Shown here: positions 1-12,539 of the stretch, piece by piece
How positions within the stretch are numbered: position 1 is the first letter of the stretch
Layout of the letters: the number at the start of each line of letters is the position of its first letter
Assembly: GCA_036365145.1 (NCBI GenBank)
Contig: JAEOAD010002712.1
Coordinates: 4,483,001 to 4,547,000 of the forward strand
From: Orientallactaga sibirica
Taxonomy: Eukaryota; Chordata; Mammalia; Rodentia; Dipodidae
DNA length: 64,000 nucleotides
Direction of reading: 5' to 3'
The notes under the pieces: generated by a model
The model's input: the letters and a program-made list of their open reading frames with translations, nothing else
Database searches by the model: none
Told to the model about the DNA's origin: nothing
Program-made: the position numbers and the translations under genes

Positions 1-489
1 GACACATGATCAGCTGGGTGTGGAAGGAACTGGGGAAAACTTTGGGCGCTTGGGCCACCTGAGCTCCTGGGGACAGGAAGCAGCAGGAACGTCTTGGCCC
101 TGGGGGCGGGATGCCAGCTCGGGAAGAGTGGAACACTTGTGTCTCGAGTACTCCCTTGGCTTCTGACCTAATTTTTAGACAATTATCGTATCTGAGGCTT
201 GTGAATTAAAGTCAGTAGCTGAGTCTACACATTTATCAGTCGCTGCACAAAATCATCATTTATTGTCACTTTCACACACAACGAGGCTGAGAAGGAGGTT
301 ATGTAGGTGGTTTAATATAACTGGCTAAATCTAACTGAAGATAATTGAGGTTCCCACTTACCCCAACATAGGTAGAAGAGATAAGAGGCCACACATATTT
401 ACAAAGATGCAGCAAGGGCTCTATTGACCTGTTACTGAAGATTTCTTATGGATTAAGATACAAACAGCTTAAATAGACTTTCCTTGAAA

Positions 490-701
490 TTTTTTAAAAT
501 ATTTTTTATTTATTTGAAAGAGGCTGAGAGAGACAAGGAGAAGGGAGGGGGAGCATGGGTGCACCAGGGCCTCCTGACACTGCAAATAAACCCCAGACCC
601 ACTTTGTGTGTGTGGCTTTATGAGAGTACTGGGGAATTGCACTTTAGACCATCAGGCTTTACAATCAAGTACCTTTAACCACTGAGCAATCTCTCCAGTC
701 C
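490..701 (-). mobile_element. B2-like SINE, antisense
   Basis: Antisense head ctctccagtcc at the right and T-rich tail at the left. Target duplication is CTTTCCTTGAAATT / CTTTCCTTGAGATT. Confidence 0.85.
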
Positions 702-784
702 TTTCCTTGAGATTTCAATAACTGGTTCACAAACTTGTAGGTAAAAAGCAAGATCATTGCCATTTTTATGTGCACGTCTTTTTC

Positions 785-862
785 TTTACAGGTCTGGGTA
801 TTTAGCCCAGGGTCTCGTGCATGCTAAGCGAGCACTCGAGCTCTGAGCTACCACCCCAGCCC
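785..862 (-). mobile_element. ID-type SINE, antisense
   Basis: Contains the antisense tRNA-like boxes (GGGTCTCGTGCATGCTAAGC and GAGCTACCACCCCAGCCC). Confidence 0.6.
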
Positions 863-1159
863 CTCTGTTGACTTCACAGCCGTGGTTTGTGCTCTGTGAT
901 CAGCAATCCAACAGCCTTGCACTTAGCATCTGCCGGAAATGTGGGCTCCACTGCTTCTCCTCGACCTGAAAACCAGTCTTTCGCTTGTAAGAGTTCGCCT
1001 AAGGTTTCAGAGCTGACCCTACGGCTTTTGCTACATTCTCTCAGGCATACTATTAGCAAGAAAGCAACATGAGAATATAAATTACTCACTCTACCCTGAC
1101 TGGAAGTTATCAGGCAAACATAAGTTGAACAAGCCCTCCTCAAGTTCAAAAATATAGAA

Positions 1160-1331
1160 TCTGGAGGTAGAGAGATGGCTCAGAAGTTAAAGGTACTTAT
1201 TTACAAAGCCTGATGGCCTGGGTTCGATTCCCCAGTACCCATATAAAGCCAGATGCACAAAGTGGCACATATGTCTGGAGTTTGTTTACAGTGGCAGGAG
1301 GCCCTAGAGTACCCATGCTCACTCTGTCTGC

Positions 1332-1365
<34 letters not shown>

Positions 1366-1395
1366 GAAATAAATAAACAATATTTTTAAATACAG
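1160..1395 (+). mobile_element. B2-like SINE
   Basis: Near full length: head GAGAGATGGCTCAG, box B GGTTCGATTCC, (TC)n, then AAATAAATAAAC. Confidence 0.88.
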
Positions 1396-2103
1396 AATTT
1401 GACTAAATTTTCATACTTAAAACACTTGAGGTATAATTGATTCTATGTAACCTTATGCTTTTCCCTTCCAAGACCCACATGTAAGTCCATGTACTTGGCA
1501 TTCTCTCATGCAGCAAACATGCTGTGACTCCTGGGCTCACGAGTGACAGGCTATAGAAAAAGAGTGGAGGTGCAATCGTGAAATGGGGCTCACACATGGA
1601 GAACTCATGCACAGCTGCATTTTCCTCTCCTTTCACCATAGCACTTTCTTTGGCCTCTGTGCCCCTGCCCCTCTCCTCAAAATTCCACTTCACCTTCAAA
1701 TCACAGCTTGAACTGTCCTTGTCTGTTCCCTTAACATGGCTGCTGGACACTGGCTCCTTGACAAAGCAAGGGTCATAAACCAGCAGTGGGATAAGAACTC
1801 ACACCACCAGGGCAGGAAACAAGCCAAACACAGCGGCTCAGACACCATCCCTTCGTGTCTAACAAATACCCACATGTACTTGTTTGCCAGGTAGAGTTCC
1901 AGATGCTTGGCATGTGAACAGGAGATCATGCCTGCGTGCACTTACCATAACAAGAATCAACAGAAAAGAGACACAGAGGTGAATTCTGCATAGCCAACCA
2001 CTCTTGGCAGCGTGGCCACAGCAACACCACGGCACATGCTCCTTTCCCCCGTCATAAGTACCTCTGAGCAGGTCTCAGTCCACACAGAAGGGCAGTGCTG
2101 CTT

Positions 2104-2330
2104 GCTGTGGTCTGGACAAGTGTCCCCCAAAGCCTGTGTTTAAAGGCTTGGACACCAGCCTGTGGCAATACTGGTAAATAAGTTAGGTCATGACCAGTGT
2201 ACCCTTAACAGTACCACTGAGACCCACACCTCCTGCTCTCCTTCTTTCTCTTTCCCTCTCTCTCCTGCAGCTCATACACTGTTCCAATTCCAATTATAGC
2301 CTGAATGTCCTGGTACCCTGCACTCCCTGT
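2104..2330 (+). repeat. MaLR-like LTR fragment
   Basis: The start GTGTCCCCCAAAGCCTGTGT with AAAGGCTTGGACACCAGC resembles the 5' part of MaLR-class LTRs. The right end is uncertain. Confidence 0.4.
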
Positions 2331-3585
2331 CACTTTGATGTCTCGTCTGAGGCTTCCTTTTGGAACCCAGTGGCCTCTCTGTGAGCACAGACTGTACAGA
2401 GAGATGACATGACGTGAAGATGTTCTGAAGGACAGCACCAGCTGAGCTCCCAGCCGGCCTCCAGCCTCAACCACCCAGTGAGAGAGAGCCACCCAGGGCC
2501 TCATGCCTAGGTGGTCCTGCAAAAGACAGAAGACTGGGCTAATGTCTAACTGAGCCGTGATGAGACTCGAGGAAGAACCACGGCTCAGTCCCCAAACCAA
2601 CAGAAGAGCAGACACAGAGAACCACCTTTGCAAGCTGGGATGTTTCAGGATGGTGGTGTAGGATGAACCACTGGGAAGGCAGACAATAAATGCAATGGGA
2701 AAACCTGCAGAAGAGTGTAAGCATGACAGGTGAGCTGAGGTGACAGGTACTGAGATTCCAGGGCAGTCTTCATGGGAATGAAGCTCTGAGCCCACACTCA
2801 CAGGGGCAAGAGGTCAGCTTCGTGGACATCGGCTCCCTCCTGGGCTCGCCCTCCTCATCATGGCCTGATGTGCGGTGAGCACTTCAGACCACAGTTACAC
2901 ACCCCTAAGTCATTCTGCACACCAGAAGCTCCTCAGGTCAGAAATGGAGTCTCATACCTTTGCATTCCCAGCATCTAGCGTCCAACGTCTGGCTGGTGCT
3001 TGATAACTGGATTAGTAAGTCACTTACAGCAGGAAGCTTACCCACACTGTGGTATTTCTGGAAGCCATATTGATGGCCTGTCGTCAGCTCAGAGTTACTA
3101 CTGAAACTCAGACCTGCCACCAAATAAGTCTCCTGCGGACTTGAAGCCTTACATTCTCAGTGCTGAGAACACGGACGGGAAAGGAGAAGCAAGAAAAGTG
3201 CTGGCTGCTTGCTACTGCCCTGAGGTTACGAAATGTGGGGGTTCTGTCTGTACGCTGGCCACCTCCAACTGCCAATGTGTATAATTCAGCTTGTCCAGAA
3301 CAGAATGGAGCTTTCTGTTCTCGAAACAGAAACCAAGCGGGTTTCTCGGCAGCAGGAGATAAATGTTGAGATACAGAGTCTAAAGATGATGTGGACTGAA
3401 AAGAGGCCCCAACACAGCTCCCTGGGCCCAAACCAACACACCTATGTACTCAGCCTCCCTTTCTTTCTTTTACCATTTCCGCCCCCCATAGTTTAATTGG
3501 CCTGAAATAGCCAACAACTAGTTTCCACCTGGTTTCTCATCCTCTCAGCTCTAGTTCTCAAGTGAGTGGCTAAGATTTCCGCCAT

Positions 3586-3825
3586 GGGCTGGAGAAGATG
3601 GCTTAGCAGTTAGGGCATTTGCCTGCAAAGCCAAAGGACTCACATAAGCCAGATGCACAAGGAGGCACATGCATCTGTAGTTCGTTTGCAGTGTCTAGAG
3701 GCCCTGGTGTGCCCATTCTCTCCCTCTCTCTCTCCCTCTCTCTCTCTTTCTTCCTCCCTCCTTCCCTCCCTCCCTCCCTCTTTCTTTCTCTCTCAAATAA
3801 ATAAATAAAATATATTGAAGAAAAA
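3586..3825 (+). mobile_element. B2-like SINE
   Basis: Full-length type with (TC)n/(TCCC)n tail and AAATAAATAAA. Imperfect 15-bp duplication AGATTTCCGCCATGG / AGACTTCCGTCATGG. Confidence 0.88.
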
Positions 3826-4109
3826 AAGACTTCCGTCATGGAGAAGGGGTGGGAAGGTAAAGGCGAGGCCAAGCACAGGCCAGGCCGCTTGTGCCTGACC
3901 TCACGGGCCTCTCACTTTTCCCACTTACACCCTTCACTGTCTTTGCCCACGCTCACTCCTCTGCCTACAGAGTCCACATTTTCATTTTCTATCAAAATGC
4001 ACCACTTAATGCTATTATTTTCTAAAATTCTTCCAAATGCTTAAGCCAAAATGACCACATTCATTTGCAAATACATCACTAACGTGTTACAGCGTTCGTA
4101 AGGACTGGC

Positions 4110-4565
4110 ACGGAGGCCGTGCAGGTATTACGGGCTCATGGGCATGAACATCTGGCCTCCAGCTGGAGGTGGAGACGCTACTTGAGAGGTTGTGGAATCT
4201 TAGGAGGTGTGGCCTCACTGAGGAAGGAGCTCTCTGAAGAGCCCTGCTTTGTGGGTTACAGCCCAGTCCCAGCTACCCAGCTATGGTCCAAACTTGCACT
4301 TGCACTCTCCCTCTTTCTCTCTCTCTCTGTGTATCTCGCTCATTCAGTCTGGCACTTTTTCTCTCTACTTCCTGACTGCTAACACTCAATGTAACCAGCC
4401 ACACCTCATGTTCCGGCTGCCAGAGCCATGCGCCACCCCAGCCACTGTTCCTTCCCACCATGATGAGCTCTATCCCCGAAACCCAGAGCCACAAGTCACC
4501 TTCCTCCCTCAACTGTTTCAAGTCTCTGTCACAGCAGTGAACAAAGTATCTAGTTCAGCTGGCTT
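4110..4565 (+). repeat. MaLR (MT/ORR1-like) LTR
   Basis: Contains GGGCTCATGGGCATGAACAT, AGGTTGTGGAATCTTAGGAG and the terminal CTGTCACAGCAGTGAACAAA, all in the order of rodent MaLR LTRs. Confidence 0.6.
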
Positions 4566-4930
4566 CTTTACCTCCGCCTCCCGCAGTGCCTGGAACACTC
4601 TGGAGACGCCATGGGTATGTGCTTAAGAAATATCAGTGCACTTTCACACAAATCATCCCAAAAAATGTGCCACAGAACCGCTCACATATCAGACAAAAAG
4701 ACAAAGCCTTACAAGGCCCGCACGCCCTTCACAAATCTCGGGCAGTCAACAGCAGCAGCAACTTTGGTCCAGGTCTCTGGTTCTTAAATCAGTGGCAACT
4801 TTCCCACAAATGCCATCAAATGCCAGTTTCCCAAAGTGATATCTCTATATATGTGCTTATCAATGTTTATCTTCTTCTTTTATGACATGTTTAATAACAT
4901 CAAGTATTATATTTATTATATCAATTCCTC

Positions 4931-5072
4931 AGTACCTATGTAAAGCCAGACAAAGTGGTCATGTATCTGGAGTTTGTTTGCAGTGGCTGGAGGTCCCGGC
5001 ATGCCCATTCTCTCTCTGTGTCTCTCATCTCTCTTTCTCTCTCTGTTTGCAAATAAATAAATAAAAATTTAA
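4931..5072 (+). mobile_element. B2-like SINE, 5'-truncated
   Basis: Starts at the GTACCTATGTAAAGCCAGA part and runs through (TC)n to AAATAAATAAATAAA. Confidence 0.8.
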
Positions 5073-6647
5073 AAACAGAGTTCCAATCCACAGCACCCTT
5101 CCCCATTTTCACTATGACACCACTTACAGACACTAGCCTGTGGCTGACGCAGAATGTCAGTTAGAATACCGCACAGAGCAGATGCCCAGCAACAGGACAC
5201 GCCCCACTATACCAGACTCAGTGAAGTGACATGGGGTGGGGGACGCTTTCGTAGGCCAAATGGTGTGAAAACTCTGAAGAGTATATTCTGAACTAGACAC
5301 TTGGCTGTACTTGACCTAGGAGCAGTGAGCTGCAAAGTTCATGTGAAAAGAACTGAACCTTAAAAACTGAAGAGGTCTGTTGCAAAATCTTTTTGGAAGC
5401 AAAAACTCCTCCACAAAATTAGTAATTGCCTCCCCAAAGTATCCAGTGAATTCAAATTTCTATACTAACTTGGCTTAAAAGGAAGATTTTCCAATTTTGT
5501 GTATCTAAGAAGTTTTGGTATACCAAATTTCTTGGGCACAATGGACAAAGATGAGGGTGATTGGGGGAAGGGGTGATGGTAGCAGGAATAGCTGGTGTTT
5601 TTAATCACAGTGGTGCAATCTGATAGCCCTCATAATGCCACATCAAGCAGGCATCTCTCCCATCCTGCAAGCATGCACCATGAAATTACCCTCATGCCGC
5701 ATGGAATATCTGTAATTGACCAGCCAAGCTCCTCACTGTAAATCCTGGAGTAGCTTCAGGTTCACACTGCATTCGTTTTAAATAACCTCAGGATTCTAAT
5801 GTAAGGTCAGCATTTATAAAAATTAATTTTTCCAGTGTATCTTAACAAGGCTTAGAATGTTTGACACCTCAAAGGGATAGAAAAGAAAATGAATCTTTTG
5901 TATCTGACATGTTTGGTGTCCCCAGTTTTCAAAACAAATAACAGGTGCCAAATATCATCTCCCTTTGTCTGTCAGGATGTGCAGTCTGAGGAAAAGCAAG
6001 GGGCTGCGTTTGCTAGCATTCATGACCATTTAGATAGGTACGCACATTATCTCAATAGAACTGTGCCGAAACCCTGAGCTAGAAACCCTTTCACATAGGA
6101 GGCAGGCCTCCAGAGAGACCCAAAGTGCACTGCACAAGGCTCTGCTTTGTCTCTACCATGGGAGAACTAACTTTCTATCCACGTTACCTACACACCTCCT
6201 TACTCAGTTTTAAACCCACTGCCAAAGCTCTCTTTTCATCCCTTATCTTCTCACATACCTGGATTTATCATGGATTTACCATTTTAAAACACAATTTAAT
6301 AACTAACTCAAAAACTGTGGTCTTTTTTAGCTCCTTTTTAAGAAGTCGTAAGTCACTCTTTGCTCCCCTTAATCCTAAATTCTCTCGCATCTCATATGAT
6401 TTCAATCTGCTATGCTCTGTCTTCTTATAAGATTCTGTCGATGAAAAGAAAATGGGACTTCTTATCTTCTAGAGATACTACTGAAATATTTATGGACAGT
6501 GATAAGATATCTGGGATTTGCTTCAATACAATGTGGGAGAGAAGACAGACAAAAGTGACCTGCCGCAGCTGATCACTGATGCACCTGGAATGAAGACATG
6601 GGTGAACTGCGCAAGCAGGCTTTTAATTTTCAAGAAATGCTATCTAA

Positions 6648-6790
6648 GCCGGGCGTGGTGGCGCACACCTTTAATCCTAGCACTTGAGAGGCAGAAATAG
6701 GAGGATCAGTGTGAGTTCTAGGCCATTCTGAGACTACATAATGAATTCCAGGTTGGCGTGCACTAAAGCAAGACCCCACCTCAAAAAAAT
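6648..6790 (+). mobile_element. B1 SINE
   Basis: GCCGGGCGTGGTGGCGCACA head, CCTTTAATCCTAGCAC, and A-rich tail. Confidence 0.9.
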
Positions 6791-6837
6791 GCTATGATAT
6801 GAATGTTGAATGAGCTACATTAAAAAAGAATTAACTT

Positions 6838-7000
6838 AGCCAGGCGTGGTGGCGCATGCCTTTAATCCCAGCAGAGGTAGGAGGATCGCTGTGAGTTCAA
6901 GGCCACCCTGAAAGTATATAGTGAATTCCAGGTCAGCCTGAGCTAGAGTGAAACCCTACCTCAAAAAACCAAATAATAATAATAATAATAATAATAACTT
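6838..7000 (+). mobile_element. B1 SINE with (AAT)n tail
   Basis: AGCCAGGCGTGGTGGCGCAT head. The tail has become an (AAT)n run at 6,970-6,997; a second (AAT)n follows at 7,030-7,045. Confidence 0.85.
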
Positions 7001-7047
7001 AAGTATTGCCTCAAAATATCAAAAAAGAAATAATAATAATAATAACA

Positions 7048-7290
7048 ACTTGAGATGGCTCTGTGGATAAAGCACTTGCAGGCCAAGGTGAGGAGCAGGG
7101 TTGGGACTCCCAGCCCCCTCGTAAGGGCAGAGCAGGCACGAGGCCACCTGCAGTGAGGGCTGTGGAAGGCAGAGCTCCCTGGGGTCCGCTGGCTCCAGTG
7201 AGAACCTCCACAAATGAGGTGGAGGACAACCAAGGAGAAACCCCACACCTCACATACACGTGCAAAAGGGGAGAGCAGTGGAGGAGCTCG
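7048..7290 (+). mobile_element. B4-type SINE, diverged
   Basis: ID-like head GAGATGGCTCTGTGGATAAA, a diverged middle, and a terminal CACACCTCACATACACGTGC tail. Confidence 0.45.
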
Positions 7291-7420
7291 ACGTGACAGA
7301 GAGTAAGAGATGAGGTTTGTGTTTGTGCTGTGGGAAGACAGTCTGCTAGAAAATGGAAGGGGTGCAGGGGAGGTAAGAAAAGCAGAAAAGCAGATGCATG
7401 TTGAAGACCAGCAGCCCAGG

Positions 7421-7578
7421 CCAAGGGACCAGAAATGTCCAAGTCCAATGTTAGGTTGTGGGTATGGAGCCCCCAAACCTTCATCAAGTCCCCTGACGGC
7501 CAAGGGACCAGAAATGTCCAAGTCCAGTTTTAAGTTGTAGGTGTGGAGGCCCCAAACCTTCATCAAGTCCCCTGACAC
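7421..7578 (+). repeat. 79-bp direct tandem duplication
   Basis: CCAAGGGACCAGAAATGTCC occurs at 7,421 and 7,500. Both copies continue to CCTTCATCAAGTCCCCTGAC with a few substitutions. Confidence 0.9.
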
Positions 7579-7624
7579 ACAAACACCTTAGATCAGAGGA
7601 CTTTGGTTTGGGGCATGTGGTTGT

Positions 7625-7637
7625 ACTATGCATATAC

Positions 7638-7683
<46 letters not shown>

Positions 7684-7692
7684 ATATATGTA
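7625..7692 (+). repeat. (TATATG)n-type microsatellite
   Basis: Alternating TATG/TATATG run with imperfect edges. Confidence 0.95.
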
Positions 7693-7889
7693 CACGTACA
7701 TGTATGTTCCATACAAATGTACAAATGAGAAAAACAGCTGAAAACCACATAGTAATCAGGAAGACACACAGTGAGGGCAGCAAAGCGACCCCTAAGCACC
7801 ACTAATTCCACAGTCACCTAAGATGAGAGGCAGACATGCCCTGGACTCCACTGCAGTCAGCGAGCAGGCAGGCTCTTCCCATCTAGAAA

Positions 7890-8908
7890 GTAAGGGACTG
7901 GTCACCCTCGCCGTGGGAACCTAACGGCCATATCTTCTACAATCAATACATAAAAACATGTCCTTTGCCAAGGCCCTTGGTTTTTACCAGGAATAGATGG
8001 TAAGACCCTATTGCTGAAGACTCCACATACTTGGGCTGCAAAGTCACTGAGAAATCCTGCTGGAGCTGAACTGAAAGCCTCCTCCATGTGGACCAGCTGA
8101 CAGAAAGCTAGAAAAAGCTACACTGCATGCAGTTCAATGGGAAAGAGAGAAATCACCAGCGAAGGTACTCAACAGTGAATACTGCAAGCTTTAAATTTGG
8201 CCAGCCAGGCCAAATGAGCCAACGGGTGCAATAGTGACATTTCTGTTACGGGGGAAACCAACCGCTCTCTAAATGGACTGGAGGCCCGCTCCATGGGAGG
8301 GAATACGTCCCTGATACTGAAAACCTACAACAGGGGTAGTCATGAGCCCTAGGGGTGTAACATCTGCTGGTGTCTGGCTAAATGTATATACTATGCTCAC
8401 CAAACAGCCCAGTAAGCACTTCTCTTAATGTTCATACTGATATATTAATGCTACTCTCAGTTGGTTAGAGAAGCTTCTCTTTTCAGATGGCAGTGACCTT
8501 GGGATGACTCAGAAGGCACCATGGTGCTGAGAAGAAATGACAGAAGAGTGCTCAGCACTGAAATATCTCTATCACATCTTCCAAGGTTCAGGGTCCATTG
8601 AGGAAGAGGGGGCGGAAAGAATGTAAGAGCCAAAGGAAGGGTAGGACTCCTTACAACGTGCTCCTCCAGACACAAAATGGCCTGGATATCCATGACCTCA
8701 CAGTGCCTGACACTACCTACACAAGACTATCATAATAGGAGGAAAAGATTGTGACATCAAAATAAAAGAGAGACTGATTGAGAGGGGGAGGGGATATGAT
8801 GGAGAGTGGAGTTTCAAAGGGGAAAGTGGGGGGAGGGAGGGAATTACCATGGGTTATTATCTACAATTATGGAAGATGTCAATGAAATATTAATTAAAAA
8901 AAACCATG
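7890..8908 (+). mobile_element. L1 3' UTR and 3' end
   Basis: Ends TGTCAATGAAATATTAATTAAAAAAAA. The terminal 200 bases match, in reverse complement, the fragments at 21,744-22,068 and 14,290-14,455, which defines a shared L1 3' end. The G-rich AGAGGGGGAGGGGATATGAT is characteristic. The left edge is approximate. Confidence 0.7.
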
Positions 8909-9071
8909 TCCTACCTAGAATCTGAAAACTAGAGGAAACTGGGGATTTTTCAAATTTCACACAAAATATTTTAAAGCCATAGGAGAATTTCATGAAAAAA
9001 TTTTGAAGTGGTAACATGGGACCTTCAGGGATAACTTGAACGCTAAGGTGACACTGGCTATCTTAGCAGAT

Positions 9072-9212
9072 CACCACTCTCTGGTCAAGAGAAAACACAC
9101 CCTACGCACAGCAGTACTGTGTCAATTTGGACGCAGCATTGTCACCGCTCTCTGGTCAAGAGAAAACACACCCTATGCACAGCAATACTGTGTCAATTTG
9201 GATGCAGTATTG
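9072..9212 (+). repeat. 71-bp direct tandem duplication
   Basis: CACC(A/G)CTCTCTGGTCAAGAG occurs at 9,072 and 9,143. The two copies differ at a handful of positions. Confidence 0.92.
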
Positions 9213-9839
9213 TCCAAATATCAGGCTAGTGAGATTTTACCTAAGTTTTGGATATTTTTGGAACAAACTAGCTTTTACTGCCACCTCCTGGCCCTTTCCA
9301 ATATGTCCACCCTGAACTATTGCTCTCTGCCTCTCTTCCAGTGACTGTCTCTCTCCCTCTCCCACCCAGCTATTTCTCTCTTCCTTGATGACTCTCCAAC
9401 TAGGAAAGTCTTGGTCTAAGCTAGTCTCAGCTCGCAATGAACTATGCCACTTGAGTGGGAGCTCTGACCAGGCGGCTCGCTGCCCAAATGTCCTCCCGTC
9501 AGGACCCGTCTGCAGCGTACTGAGAGCAGCTATGTACCTGGGGAAGATGTGCATTGGCCTTGCTTATGGAGAGAGGTCTGTAACACCATAGTGCCAATGC
9601 ACCACTTTACTACCTAAGATAACCAGTGTCTCACCTCCCCTGTGAGGACCACATCTCTCTTATAGGAAACCGAGTCACGTGAACAGCACGTTAGAGAAGA
9701 GCAGGGACCTGTTACAAGCTGGCGATGATCAGAGAGGACAAAGCCACTGCACATATTTTTGCCACCCAGCAGGAGTTAATCTGGTCAGAGTAAACAAGGA
9801 AGCATCCCACAGGCATGGCCACATAGTTCCCATGTGAGG

Positions 9840-9950
9840 GAGGGACACCTGTAGCCAAAATAAACCCTTTCTTCCCAGCAGCTGTTTCGGGGCTGGTGTT
9901 TTGTCCTAGCCACGTGAGGTTAACTGCAACAGAAGCACTCTCACAGGCAA
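9840..9950 (+). repeat. MaLR LTR 3' end fragment
   Basis: Contains GCCAAAATAAACCCTTTCTT followed by a GTTGCTT-like tail, the polyadenylation region of MaLR-class LTRs. Confidence 0.4.
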
Positions 9951-10042
9951 ATGTTAAACAGTGACAAGTGCAGAGAACCAGCTGGCTACAGTGGTGAAGC
10001 CAGATCAGGCCCACCAGAGCCATGCTTTAAAAGAACACACTG

Positions 10043-10475
10043 GGGCTAGGGAAATAGGTTTGCAGTTAAGGCACCTGCCTGTGAAGCCAAAGGACCTAGG
10101 TTCCATTCTACAGGACGCACATATGCCGGATGCACAAGGAGGCACGTGTCTGGAATTCATTTGCAGAAGCTGGAGGCCCTGGAGTGCCTATTCTCTTATT
10201 TGTTTGTTTGTTTATTTATTTATTTGTTTAGGAGAGAGAGAAAGAGGCAGAGAGAGAGAGAATGGACACTCCAGAGCCTCCAGCCACTGCAAACGAACTT
10301 CAGATGCATGTGCCCCCTTGTGCATTTGGCTAAAGTGGATCCTGGAGAGTTGAACCAGGATCATTTGGCTTTAACCACTAAGTGCCTTTAACCACTAAGC
10401 CATCTCTCCACCCCTCCCATTCTGTCTTTCTATCTCTGTTTCTCTCTCTCTCAAATAAATAAAAATTTAAAAATA
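10043..10475 (+). mobile_element. B2-like SINE split by a second SINE
   Basis: The sense copy runs 10,043-10,195, is interrupted, and resumes at about 10,415 with its (TC)n and AAATAAATAAA tail. The insertion lies in its pyrimidine tract. Confidence 0.85.
10196..10415 (-). mobile_element. B2-like SINE, antisense, nested in another copy
   Basis: Left end (TTTG)n/(TTTA)n tail, right end CTAAGCCATCTCTCCACCCC. There is a small duplication CCTTTAACCACTAAG near its head. Confidence 0.85.
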
Positions 10476-10494
10476 CTTTAAAAAAAAACACTCA

Positions 10495-10730
10495 AGGCTA
10501 GAGAGATGGCTTAGTAGTTAAGACACTTTCCTATGAAGCCCAAGGACCCATGTTCAAGTATCCAGATTCCACATAAGCCAGACAAACAAGGTGATGCAAG
10601 CACAAGGTTGCATATGCTCACTAGGTGGCACACACATCTGGAGTTCGAATGCAGTGGCTAGAGGCCCTGGCATGCCAGTTCTCTCCCTCTCTGTCTCTCT
10701 CATTCACTCATTAAAAAAAAAAAAAAAAAG
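10495..10730 (+). mobile_element. B2-like SINE with expanded middle
   Basis: Head GGCTAGAGAGATGGCTTAGT. Between CAAGGTGATGCAAGC and GGTGGCACACAC it contains about 30 extra bases, comparable to those at 25,496 and 48,421. Confidence 0.85.
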
Positions 10731-10755
10731 ATAAACAAAAGTACAGACCCAGGAC

Positions 10756-10840
10756 TACTGACATAGTTCAGTGGCAAAGCACTTGTTTAGCATGTGTAAG
10801 GCCCGGGTTCAATCCTCAGTACTGGGAGGAAAAAAAACTC
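10756..10840 (+). mobile_element. ID-type SINE
   Basis: tRNA-like: ATAGTTCAGTGGCAAAGCAC ... GGGTTCAATCCTCAGTACTG, then a short A tail. Confidence 0.65.
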
Positions 10841-10904
10841 TAAAAGAGAATTTATCAACAAGATCACAAAATATTCAGTTCAAGAGGCAGGCTAGCAAGG
10901 AGGG

Positions 10905-11220
10905 CTGGGATGATGACTCAGCAAGTACCAATGCTTACCATACAGCATGAGGGCCTGAGCTTGATGCCCAGCACACATGAGAAGCCAGGCATGACCACAC
11001 GGGCCTGTACCCACAGTCTTGTGGAGTCAAAGAAAAGAGACTCACTGGGGTGTGCTGATCAACCCAGCATTTTAGATTTAGTGAAAGGTTGTCCAAGGAA
11101 ATAGCAGAATAGTGCGGAGGAAGGCCACCGACATTCTCTCTGACCTCCACGTATGTGCACATGGGTTGCGCACATCTGTTCACATATGTGCATACCACAC
11201 ATACACACACACAGAGAGAG
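10905..11220 (+). mobile_element. B4-type SINE
   Basis: ID-like head (GATGACTCAGCAAGTACCAA), a B1-like middle, and TCTGACCTCCACGTATGTGC leading to a (CA)-rich tail. Confidence 0.7.
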
Positions 11221-11999
11221 ACTAAGGCTGTAAGGGATGCAGGACAGTAAGCACGTCCTTACAGAGTCATTGGACAAGATGTTGACAGGTGACAGGGCAG
11301 CAGAGGGGCGACGGAGAGAGACACCCACGCTTCAGTTTACGTTCCCTGTTCTGCTGGTATGCTAGTTACCATGTGACCACATTAAAGTACACGTTTCTCA
11401 ATATCAATCCATGTGTTTCTTTTGAAAGACATAGGATGTTCAGCGACATTTCATGCCTTTCATTACACATTAGGGAAGAGGTTAAGAACTGTGGGCTGTG
11501 GGTAGTGAACACACTCTTCTGTTGCGGTTGCCAATCACAGATCTGAGGACATGCATGGATACCATATGCACTGTCGGAGAGAGCACGCTTAAGAAAAGGA
11601 TCCTTGCTGAGCCCTAAGACCATCTATCAACAGCTAAAGACAAGCTTGATTTTCACTGACATGTAAATGCAAATAATTGGATGAAATCAAGTATTTTACA
11701 TGTAGGACACTTATATAAAAAAAACCTCTCTCATTTGGATATCTGCTGAGCAACAGGAAGATGCAGTGAAAGACTGAACAGAAAAGAGCAGCTGATAGTC
11801 CCTGGGCCTGAACCTTGGGAAAAGTGCTCCTGGGCTTCCTACCAGTGGGGGGCGCTGCACACTTTATGATTCTAAAACCAACACTGGGCCTGTGAAACTT
11901 GACTCCGCACAGCGCGCACAGCGTCCTCTCCTCCACCCTCAGCACACACTCCTCCTTCCCAAACTAAGGTATCAAAGGATTCCTTTTCTCTTTGCCTTT

Positions 12000-12225
12000 C
12001 CCCTCTGTTCTTTGCCGCTCTTTCTTTTTGTGTTTGCACAGGGTCTCACGTAGCCCAGGCTGGCCTCACACTCACTATGTGGTTGAGGGTGATCTTGGAG
12101 TCCTGACCCTCCTGCCTCGAAGACAGGTATGCACCACTATGTCTGGTTTATGTGGTGCTGGGGAGCAAAGCCAGGCTTCGTGCGTGCTAGGCAAGCATTC
12201 TACGTAGAGCCACATCCCCAGCCCA
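12000..12225 (-). mobile_element. B4-type SINE, antisense
   Basis: B1-like antisense part (GGTCTCACGTAGCCCAGGCT) followed by the antisense ID-like head ending ACATCCCCAGCCCA. Confidence 0.65.
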
Positions 12226-12539
12226 GTGGTTTTCCTTTCTAGATATTTCACAGAATCAGCTACTGGGGCTCAGAACACAATACCCTACACCATGGCACCC
12301 TGGCTTATCAGGAATTTAGGCTGAAGGAAACTGAGAAACAAGCAGAGGCAGGAAGGTCACCCTCTAAACTTCTCTCCTGAAACCAAAGAAATCTCCGTTC
12401 CTCCTGTCCAGAAGACCTTCATGCGACAGCTATTGTGACCATGAACCTTTACTGACACCTTGATGAACGGAGAAGTCTTGGGAGACCAGTAAAGCTTGCC
12501 TCTAGGTGTATCCCTGAGGGTGCTCCCTAAGACTGACTA

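Noticed and set aside
2205..2801. Minus-strand 198-codon ORF
   Set aside because: It partly overlaps a MaLR-like LTR fragment. No domain, family resemblance or splice context was seen, and the length is possible by chance in 64 kb.
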